From positions 13,223,879 to 13,287,878 of the forward strand of contig CM031866.1 in NCBI GenBank assembly GCA_018697195.1: DNA of 64,000 nt, read 5' to 3'. The notes beneath the pieces are model-generated. The model was not told the DNA's origin and did no database searches. It saw only the letters and a program-made list of their open reading frames with translations. The translations under genes were made by a program, and so were the position numbers. Shown one piece after another: positions 10,765 to 64,000 of the stretch; positions within the stretch are counted from its first letter, which is position 1, and each line of letters starts with the position of its first letter. The stretch is from Certhia americana (lineage: Eukaryota > Chordata > Aves > Passeriformes > Certhiidae).

Positions 10765-10865
10765 GGGAGTCGCGGCAGCGAGCACGAGCGGCTGGCGGTT
10801 TGTCTGGAGAGCGGAGCGGTTCTGTGCGCACGGCGGCGGCGGCGGCTTCTCTCGAGTCTGTGCCC

Positions 10866-10895
10866 ATGGCGCTGCCGGTGACGCGCCGTGCCCCT
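10866..10895 (+). CDS. CCNB2: CCNB2 coding exon 1 (residues 1-10)
   Basis: ATG in the context TGCCCATGG (C at -3, G at +4), ten codons ([10 protein letters not shown]), then donor GTGAGT. No in-frame upstream ATG was seen between the CHR-like element and this codon, so it decides the start. Confidence 0.93.
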
Positions 10896-13800
10896 GTGAG
10901 TACCGCCAGGGGCGGCGGGCGGACCGGGGGGCGACAGAGGAGCAGCGGGGGTGGGGGGCGAGAGAGGAGCCGCCGGCGGCCAAGGGGCCCCGCTGCTCTT
11001 TGCCCTCAGGCCGTGCGGGGGCCGCGGGGTGGGGGCGGCTGTCGGCCCTCAGAGCCGCCGGGCCGAGCCCCTGTGGGGAAGGGGCCCCGTTACGGGCCTG
11101 GCCTTGGCCGCCCGCGCCTCCCCCGAGGGATGGCGGGGATGCGGGAGTGGGAGAGATAAAGCTACGGGAGGGGGAGGTGTAGGGAGGAGCCTCTCTTCTG
11201 TGGTGATTGTCCAATGGTTTAAACTGAAATCCACGAAAACCCTGAAGCCTGGTGCTTTCATTGCTGTGCAGAACAAAGAATATTAATTTTTGCGTGTGTA
11301 GCATAGCTTTTTAATTTCTATGGTACATAAGTAACAAGGAATTGTTTTCTGTATCCTCTGGGGGGCGCTGCTAGAGTTACAAAGTGTAAGTATAATAGGG
11401 TTAAATAGCAGGTGAGCACTCTGACCTTAAAAAGTATGAGATAGGTTGCATTGCCTAATTTTACAACACCGTTCAGAAGTACAGTGCCCTGAACCTAGAG
11501 AGGAGACTTCTTCCTCTGAATATATGTGACTGGCTAGGAAGTAAACGTTGGTTGAGTAATGCATAGTAAGCAGAAGTATACCCGGGTACAGCGATGGTAA
11601 GTCTATAATGGAGTCAGGCATTGGAAAGTTGTTGGTCTCTGACTTAAACTTTTGCAATTTTATCATTTTAGCTCACTAGAGGGATGGAGAATGCTGTGTC
11701 TGACCTTAGAAGTAAAGCGAAAACTCATGTCACTGGCAAAAGGGCTGCGTTAGAAGAAATAGGAAATAAAGTTGCAACACGGGGAACACACATATCTAAG
11801 GTAAAGGAACATTTCAAATCTCTGTATAGGGAGAAGTTGGATTGCTGCTCTGTACTAATAATTGTTTTCACAACAGAAAACAGAATGCCCCAAAGCATCC
11901 ATAAAGCCTGTGAAAGGACCTAGCAAGATGACAAATGGAATTGCACTGTCTAAAGCTCCAACTGCTGTAAATCAAACAAACAAAGAAACTGATGTTCCAA
12001 AGGTAGGAAGTGATGATGATGTTCTGATTTTTAATTTGACTTGCAGCTTTGAGCTCTACCTTCACAAGAGTTTATCCGTGGCTCTATCTTGTTCCCCTGC
12101 TGAAAAAGCAAAGCCTCTGTACTGAGATTTTAGTTTAATGCACATTGTACTTAAAGGCTGATGTTCAAGTGGCAGAATGAGCTGTTGAAGTATTGGATGA
12201 AGTTTCTGCTTTATCTGGCAATTACTAGAAGATCTTGTGATTCTATGTTTGTGGTATGTCAGTGAAAATTTGCTGCACTGGAGCCCAAGTTTGGTTTCAG
12301 CTTCAATCTGAAGAAATTGCATTAGTGACTGGTGAAACATGGAAACAAAGGAACATTGATACTTAAACAAACAATAGATCCATAAGACCTGTTAACAGGT
12401 GTGGTCCATTTCTTAGGTTCTGTCTCCTGTCCCTATGGATGTATCAATGCAAGAGGAGGATTTGTGCCAAGCCTTCTCTGACGTGTTGCTCAACAACGTA
12501 GAAGACATTGATGCTGAGGACTGGGAGAACCCCCAGCTGTGTAGTGACTACGTAAAAGACATCTACCTGTACCTGAGGGAGCTCGAGGTACGCTGCCCCA
12601 GGGCTGCCCTGGTTTCTGGGGTTGGTTAGCTGGCAGCTCACCCTGCTCTCCCCACAGCTGCAGCAGTCGGTGCGGCCGCACTACCTGGACGGCAGGATGA
12701 CCAACGGGCGCATGCGCGCCATCCTGGTGGACTGGCTGGTCCAGGTGCACTCGAGATTCCGCCTCCTGCAGGAGACACTCTACATGTGTGTGGCCATCAT
12801 GGATCGCTTCTTACAGGTGAGGTCTCCTTCAGCTCATGCTCAGTAATTATTCAGTTACTGAGTTTGGTAAAGGACTGCAGGATTTAACTTTTGAAATCTT
12901 AATCTACAAAATCTGCTCTGTCTGTAAGAACTGTTACAGTGCAGTATCTCGACTCTGAGGCTGCTGCCTTCTTTGAGCCTGTCATTATAGAGACACCTTT
13001 GACTAGAGTGAAACCTCATTTATTGAAATGAACGCTGTCATGCTGGTATTCTGAACTGATAAATATGAATCTGATTATCTAGAGTTTGACACTTCAGGTC
13101 CTGCATTTTAAATGTCTGTGTTGCAGAGTCATCCAGTACCTCGCAAGAAGCTTCAGCTGGTGGGTGTAACAGCACTGCTTGTAGCTTCAAAATATGAAGA
13201 GATACTGTCTCCTGATGTAGCAGACTTTGTTTACATTACTGACAATGCCTACACCAGTAGTGAAATTAGAGAAATGGAGATGATTATTCTTAAAGAATTA
13301 AACTTCGACCTGGGGCGACCTCTTCCAATTCACTTCTTAAGAAGAGCATCAAAAGCAGGGGAGGTGGGTACTTTTCCTCATTATCTAGCACTTTCTGGTA
13401 TTGGTAAAGCCTATCAGGATTGCTTCTGGCGTTTTTATCATCTGATCTTACCTCCTCCAGCTTAAATGCTGGATGAAGAAATGCTCAGCTCTGAAACTCC
13501 ACCGTGTGGAGTAACTCGACAATGTCACTGTGGCAGCCAGTGCTATGTCACATTTCTATTTACTGATGCCTGTGTTCAGCCTTATTGGCTGTAATTTTAC
13601 TGTTAAAAAGAACCCTTGCTTCTAATCTTTTTAACCTGGTGATCAGGGTGTTTATTAGTAAAACACTGGCAGTGTTGCAGTTCTTTTATAACTACTGGCT
13701 GCAAATATTGTGTTATTTAAGAATCAAAAGATAAGCTTTCTCTTTGACCCAACCCATTTTTTCTCCATCACTGTAATTATATTTATATTCAATGACTGTC

Positions 13801-15491
13801 CACTCTTGAGGTGGGCTTCAATTACCTCAGCAGACCACTAGGTAACTCAAATAAGGTTCTCCTTAATTCATTTTATACCTCCCCTCCCTTAGTTTGCATT
13901 ACAGAGGGAGCATTAGTGCCCCTAGCTGGGCACAGCAGTACCTGATAATGCAATTTTCTGTTAAAATCCCTCACTTGACTTTGTGTCTAAATTCCAAAGG
14001 GCTGCTGGCTTGATTTTGAGAGGAATGGCTGTCCCTAAACTGTAGTAAAGATTTTGCTATTTTTATTTTGTCCTTGAACACAATAAGCAATTCTGAGTGA
14101 CTATGCTAAAATGAAGTGAAACTGTGGATTAACAAGCTCTCAACCTGCTAGGCTGATGCTAAGCAACACACTCTAGCAAAATACCTGATGGAGCTGACAC
14201 TGATAGACTATGACATGGTTCACCACCGGCCTTCAGAGATCGCAGCTGCTGCCTTGTGCCTCTCTCAGAAGATTCTGGGACATAACAAATGGGTGGGTGT
14301 TTGATTAAAACTTGTTGTTCTTCACTCAATGGAACGGAACCAATAAAAAAGTACTTTAAAAATTGTGTATAGTTGGTAACAATGATGGTTGGACAAGCCT
14401 GCTGCATAGTGGCATGTAGAAAAAGAGTGTACCTGTAAAACCCAAAGTCCTTTTCTCTGTAAATACTGGGGTACAGCAGGATTTTTCTCGTGAAAGCATT
14501 GGGTTATTGAAGGCTACACTGTAAGTAAAAGTAGATTTTCATAATTCTTGCAGTACATGTAGCATAGTGAAGTTGTGGACCATGAGTAATGAATTGTAAT
14601 TCAGCTGGTAGTTGCTTTTTTATCCTCTGTTCAGTCTATAAGCATGGTCCTTGAAAGTGATAAAGTGATGCGTTCAGACTTCTGCCCATCAGGTTACGCT
14701 GGATCTGTCATTTAAACTGACAAAAGCTACATTATAAATGACAAATAAATTCTATTTTGTTTATATGTCTGGTATAGATTGTATATATAATATTGTGTTT
14801 CATATATATATATATGACATATAAATTTAAATGACATTACATGTCATTTTAACTGTAAAGCTGCAATTTCCTGCACTTGAGGGTTAGCTGTGAAGCTCAG
14901 GGTGTTTGCTGCCTGAAGTGATTGTGCCTTGAGCAGCAATTCCCCCTTCACAAATCTCAAGTTTGTTACCATTCTGCTGCAGGGTACAAAGCAGCAGTAC
15001 TACACTGGCTATGCAGAAGACAGTCTTGTGATGACCATGAAACATATGGCCAAGAATGTAGTCAAAGTAAATGAGAAGTTAACAAAATACACTGTAAGTA
15101 CAGCTACTTAAATCCTTTCTCTAATGTTTAAAAAATAGCTTTGCTGCATCCTGTATGCAGCAGGTAAATACTCTGTATGTTACCTTAAAGCTTATGCTGT
15201 GAGAGGCTGTTGCATTAATGTTAACAGCAAAACCTTTTAGAAAAATTGTGCTTGTTCCTTTGCAAGCAGGTTCAGTGCCAGTCTTCTTTGTTTGCTTGTT
15301 TTCCAAGCAGGCAGGCAAACTGACCCAGAATTACCTGCCTGAGCATCAATAGTATATGCATGAAACCTCTGTATCTCTGTTCTCTGCAGGCTATCAAGAA
15401 CAAGTATGCAAGCAGCAAACTACTGACCATCAGCACCATCCCTCAGCTGAACTGTGAGATTGTCAAGGATCTGGCTGCCTCACTGCTGTGA
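10866..15491 (+). CDS. CCNB2: CCNB2, G2/mitotic cyclin B2 (complete)
   Basis: Nine coding segments: 10866-10895, 11672-11800, 11877-12002, 12417-12587, 12658-12816, 13127-13363, 14152-14292, 14983-15093 and 15390-15491. All are in phase 0, with GT-AG introns, and total 1206 nt (401 residues; human is 398). The start is the ATG at 10866 because it opens a short [10 protein letters not shown] exon like the mammalian first exon. Residues 34-42 (RAALEEIGN) are the APC/C destruction box. The cyclin fold starts near residue 150, with the MRAIL hydrophobic patch at 171-175 and KYEE at 227-230, and continues through the second cyclin box to an LAASLL end. Cyclin B2 binds CDK1 to drive G2/M and is mainly Golgi- and membrane-associated. 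The gene is followed tail to tail by MYO1E. The reading frame is intact. The closest alternatives, CCNB1 or CCNB3, fit neither the sequence nor the synteny. Confidence 0.97.
11672..11800 (+). CDS. CCNB2: CCNB2 coding exon 2 (residues 11-53), destruction box
   Basis: Forty-three codons between an acceptor ending TTTTAG and donor GTAAAG. It carries [11 protein letters not shown], an RxxL-type destruction box in the same place as in other B2 cyclins. Lys-rich flanks provide ubiquitin acceptors. Confidence 0.95.
11877..12002 (+). CDS. CCNB2: CCNB2 coding exon 3 (residues 54-95)
   Basis: Forty-two codons of poorly conserved, Lys/Thr/Pro-rich, probably disordered N-terminal linker. It is placed by GT-AG and phase between two well-matched exons. 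The upstream intron is only 76 nt (11801-11876). Confidence 0.9.
12417..12587 (+). CDS. CCNB2: CCNB2 coding exon 4 (residues 96-152)
   Basis: Fifty-seven codons. It includes [11 protein letters not shown] and the strongly conserved [16 protein letters not shown] that leads into the N-terminal helix of the cyclin fold. The donor GTACGC opens a 70-nt intron. Confidence 0.96.
12658..12816 (+). CDS. CCNB2: CCNB2 coding exon 5 (residues 153-205), first cyclin box
   Basis: Fifty-three codons with [15 protein letters not shown], the cyclin-box core and substrate-docking patch, followed by [18 protein letters not shown]. Third positions are strongly G/C, unlike exons 2, 3 and 6. Confidence 0.97.
13127..13363 (+). 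CDS. CCNB2: CCNB2 coding exon 6 (residues 206-284)
   Basis: Seventy-nine codons: [19 protein letters not shown], then [19 protein letters not shown] and [18 protein letters not shown], spanning the end of the first cyclin box and the linker into the second. The Lys/Glu cluster at 227-230 is part of the CDK1 interface in cyclins. Confidence 0.97.
14152..14292 (+). CDS. CCNB2: CCNB2 coding exon 7 (residues 285-331)
   Basis: Forty-seven codons: [19 protein letters not shown], then a run of Ala and CLSQKILG. This is the start of the C-terminal cyclin box. The true end is donor GTGGGT at 14293. Confidence 0.96.
14983..15093 (+). CDS. CCNB2: CCNB2 coding exon 8 (residues 332-368)
   Basis: Thirty-seven codons: [14 protein letters not shown] and [19 protein letters not shown]. 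The acceptor CTGCAG precedes GGT at 14983 and donor GTAAGT follows. It aligns over its whole length with the human segment. Confidence 0.96.
15390..15491 (+). CDS. CCNB2: CCNB2 coding exon 9 (residues 369-401) and stop
   Basis: Thirty-three codons plus [23 protein letters not shown], then a short divergent tail ending LAASLL. The human tail ends LASPLIGRS, so the end here is shorter by a few residues. Confidence 0.95.
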   Translation, partial: AIKNKYASSKLLTISTIPQLNCEIVKDLAASLL

Positions 15492-15660
15492 AGCCCTGGG
15501 CAGCCAGAGCCTGATGGGGTGTGCACTTTGTCTGTCAGCTGCTTTTGTACATAGCATTCCAGCCTCCCACAGACTGTTCCGATTCACACAGGTGACATTT
15601 TAAATTTGCTTTGTAATACAGCTTTCTATCTAAAAATAAAACTCCTTTCTTTTAAATACC
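15492..15660 (+). other. CCNB2: CCNB2 3'UTR
   Basis: A short A/T-rich 3'UTR of about 165 nt between the TGA and the single canonical poly(A) signal. Confidence 0.75.
15635..15640 (+). terminator. CCNB2: CCNB2 poly(A) signal AATAAA
   Basis: Canonical hexamer 144 nt after the stop codon, followed by CTCCTTTCTTTT as the downstream pyrimidine-rich element. Cleavage is expected around 15655-15660. Confidence 0.8.
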
Positions 15661-17146
15661 GAGAGTGTGACTCTTTAAGGTACAACCTACACATTTGGAA
15701 TCTAATGTCCAAGTGGGACATCTGACTAAATAGGTGACTGTTACAACTTGCAGTTAAATGGGCTTGATTATTCTCTCTGGTTGTTTCCAGAGAGAATCTC
15801 TAAGCTTTATGTATTGCATTATCTTTATTAACTTATTTTCACTCTTAACATAAAGAGGAGGCAGACAGTGAACATTTTTGTTGTACCTTAAAGAACACTA
15901 AATATGTACCTTATTTCAGTGCCTTGTTTCAAGAAAGTATACTGGACTTTATTTCTTTTTTTGTAGTTAGCCATCTTCAAGTTTGGGGAAAGACATAGGC
16001 TCTCTTTAACAGGTATTAACCTTGGAAATCTTTGTGGTTTTCTGTGTGCTTAAAAAAAACGGCGCTAAGGTGGAAAAATTTGAAGTCTCTGGAATGCTTA
16101 CAACTGTGCAGGGAATATGGGTCTGGAACTGTGGGTATGAGACCTTTTGAAAGCAGCTCAGCTCTTGAAACCTTCTCCACTTCCAGGAAAGATCCCCTTT
16201 TGGTTTTTCATTACCTGTTTGCTTGCCCACACCTTTTTTCCCCCTGCTTTCTCCAATAAACACCCTGTATCTGGGATTATAGAGTCAAACCCAGCATGTG
16301 GCAGTTCTTCTTGTCACTTCCTTGACACTTTGCTTGCTTTTGTCTTTGTTTCTAATCTAAGTGTCAGTATTTGTATGCTCAGGGACTACAAGCATGTAAG
16401 TAATGCAACTTTTCTGTCTCAATACCTCATGTATGTCCATTTGTTAAAGTAATCTTACAAGATAAGTAAGTTAAATTAGACCTTTTGATAGTCTCCAGGT
16501 TATACTGAACTCAGTACCTCCCTTCCACACCTAGCTCTTCTGTGATTGCTCAGTATCTCCTTTTCATGAGTGTGCTGCCTCTGAGTTAGAAGGCAAGAAC
16601 CTGATGCTGCAGAAGTAGCATCTCAGTGCTGTTCTGGGGGAAGGATGGTGATGCTATTGGGTTTTCTCTTAAGCAGGAGATTTTTCTCTCCCCTAGGATA
16701 AGTAAGCCTAGCACGTGTTGCAAGCAGTCTTCTGGAAAATGTGCTTCATTCCTTGTGTGGATATTATTCCTCCCTTGGAATAAGCGAGGTCCTTATTTTT
16801 GGCTCCTAGAAACAGCTTCTATAGAAGATGGAGTTTGTGTTATGTACCTAAGTTAGCCTTAGGCACTGGTTTACAAGGGAGGGATTCAAGATTTTTAGCT
16901 GCATTATAAAGCATTTGCAACTTTTTAATACCAGCAGATGCAGGGCTTTTTAACTGCTCTTAACATGAGAGAATGAAATGCATGGCACTTGAGCTGGGCA
17001 TAGGGAAAATAATTTGGTTTGGAGTGAAGAAAGAGATTCTTTGGAAGTTAGTGCAGTGAAATCCTGAAGCCATTTTTGTGAAGAGATCTGTTTGTATATA
17101 TGTGAGAACAAACTTCAAAGAGAACAAACCTGTTGTCTTCCTGTGT
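15661..17146. other. CCNB2-MYO1E convergent spacer
   Basis: Lies between the CCNB2 poly(A) site and the nearest good MYO1E poly(A) signal. It holds an imperfect hairpin (15760-15807) and two further minus-strand AATAAA words (TTTATT at 15824-15829 and 15948-15953). These would extend the MYO1E 3'UTR almost to CCNB2 if used. No supported gene: the plus-strand frame near 16147-16452 has no motif. Confidence 0.6.
15760..15807. other. Imperfect 48-nt hairpin
   Basis: A perfect 11-bp stem (15770-15780 with 15787-15797) closes a 6-nt loop TTGTTT. It continues, after a 2x1 internal loop and a single bulge, with 2 bp and then 6 bp (15760-15765 with 15802-15807, two of them G-U). It is shorter than a usual microRNA precursor. 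It may be a structural element of an extended 3'UTR or may be incidental. Confidence 0.45.
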
Positions 17147-17152
17147 TTTATT
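17147..17152 (-). terminator. MYO1E: Candidate MYO1E poly(A) signal (AATAAA on minus)
   Basis: TTTATT on the plus strand, the first canonical hexamer met downstream of the MYO1E stop on the minus strand. It gives a 3'UTR of about 1 kb, a normal length for this gene. Distal alternatives lie at 15948 and 15824. Confidence 0.5.
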
Positions 17153-18137
17153 TTATGGAGGTTCAAAAGGCAAAGCAGGAATTCTCAGAACTGCAGGGAG
17201 AGCAACAGCCATTCTGTTGCTGGGGGAGGCAATCAGACATGGGCAGTAACCACCTGTGCTTTTGCTATTTAAAAGGAGAAGGAGTAGTGCATATCTGTAA
17301 GTACCTGGCATAAAAATTCTAGCAGTACTACTTCATAAGAACAGTGGACTACTGCATTATACATTTATACATGTTTCTATCATAACCAGTTTTTATATAC
17401 AGTATATAACTATTTCTATAAATGTACAGCTCTGCATAAAGACACTTCTTATAACAGGTAGAGTATTAAACATAAATCCAACATGGGCCAGCCCATATTA
17501 TAATATAAATCTTGAAGAAGGCAACATTGTTTAGCATACAGTACTATGTGGTTTTCTGTTTTAAATTCTTTCAGTGCCTGTTGGAGTCCCTAAACACAAA
17601 CCAGTTCCATTACATCTCTGTACAGAATTAAATAGACCATCACAGTAGTTTTTCCAGATGGTAATATCCCAAATGAGCCTAAATATTTTTGACATGTAGC
17701 AGCATACTTATTAACATGTTCCCCAGAATGATCTGCATTAGAGGAAATTTGCATTTAACATTATCTTCAGTAGATAATTTAAAAGGTTACTGATATTCAG
17801 CTGAAGGCACTTATTAAATACACCCCTTTCGAAGTCCCCGTTCCTGGTTCCAGACACTAAATCACCTGTTTCAAGAAGATGGTAGGTTTGAGCATTCTTC
17901 ACTTACTAGGTGTTTAAACCAGGTTTTAAATATAATAAATAATTAATCAGTTCATTGCTTTATGGTGCTGAGACAGAGATCAAAAGTCTGTACTGTGGGT
18001 AACTCTTCCTGCTCATACACAATTTACTGGTGAAAATACTGCTGAGAACGGCAGACCTTGGAAGAACAATGTCCTGAAGGCAAGGGAAAACATCTTCAAC
18101 CACTGGTACCTTCATGCCGATTTTTCTCTGACAGTCT
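17147..18137 (-). other. MYO1E: MYO1E 3'UTR (extent inferred)
   Basis: A/T-rich, no retained open frame in the coding strand, between the MYO1E stop codon and the nearest canonical poly(A) signal. Confidence 0.55.
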
Positions 18138-63903
<45,766 letters not shown>

Positions 63904-64000
63904 CTGCAGGAAAGCACAATGAACATCACAAAGGTTACTACATTTCTCATCAGCACTAAGTCACTGAAAACCATTATTCGAATTCCAACTTCCCAGATGG
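63904..64000 (-). other. MYO1E: MYO1E intron 1 (window edge)
   Basis: Begins with the acceptor CAG at 63904-63906 (minus strand). The first coding exon, expected to hold only the ATG codon, plus the promoter, lie beyond 64000. Confidence 0.8.

Larger units (their letters stand above)
10613..11130. promoter_or_regulatory. CCNB2: CpG island spanning CCNB2 promoter, exon 1 and intron 1 start
   Basis: The stretch is very G+C rich with dense CpG, unlike the A/T-rich flanks. It covers the promoter elements, the 5'UTR, the short first coding exon and about 230 bp of intron 1. Long open frames on both strands here are products of the composition and are not called as genes. Confidence 0.85.

Noticed and set aside
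10525..11304. Long open frames on both strands over the CCNB2 promoter and intron 1 (up to about 260 codons)
   Set aside because: They sit in a CpG island where stop codons are rare, run through promoter elements and the minisatellite, and translate to Arg/Pro/Gly-rich low-complexity sequence. The real first exon explains the coding content.

Overview
The window is vertebrate nuclear DNA with three spliced genes in the conserved order RNF111 (+), CCNB2 (+), MYO1E (-). This is the order I know from human 15q and its bird counterpart. A bird is the best guess. The last 27 of 28 MYO1E coding exons fit in about 46 kb (the human gene is several times longer). No Alu, L1 or other mammalian repeat is visible, and the mammalian retrogene LDHAL6B is absent from the MYO1E introns. 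T/G- and A/C-rich simple tracts like those seen in songbird introns are frequent. The species cannot be fixed from this alone.

Layout: 1-4835 is RNF111 intron with simple repeats and an antisense, frame-broken, coding-like stretch near 2629-3206. The last four RNF111 coding exons (4836-7562) encode the C-terminal 136 residues, including the NRG/TIER region and the RING-H2 E3 domain. They are followed by a long 3'UTR with several poly(A) signals. A spacer follows that holds a 10-N assembly gap abutting a 35-36 bp GC-rich minisatellite. The CCNB2 promoter (two CCAAT boxes, a GC box and a CHR-like TTTAAA) lies in a CpG island. CCNB2 is complete: nine coding exons (10866-15491), 401 codons, intact destruction box and cyclin boxes, poly(A) signal at 15635. 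MYO1E runs tail to tail with CCNB2 on the minus strand. All coding exons from the second (63903) to the stop codon (18138) are present and in frame. The one carrying the initiator Met lies beyond the right edge.

The MYO1E reading frame (1108 residues here plus the missing Met) carries the complete class I myosin motor (P-loop, switch I, switch II, actin-binding loop), one IQ motif, the basic TH1 tail, the Pro-rich TH2 tail and a C-terminal SH3 domain. Every splice junction was placed by GT-AG and by reading phase. The phases of all three genes close without a frameshift.

The three genes are functionally unrelated: TGF-beta/SMAD ubiquitin signalling, G2/M control, and actin-membrane motor. 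They are neighbours by synteny only. The more unusual items are the antisense coding-like stretch inside RNF111, the minisatellite at the gap just upstream of the CCNB2 promoter, the compact NF-Y/CHR promoter module, and a 48-nt imperfect hairpin between the convergent CCNB2 and MYO1E 3' ends.
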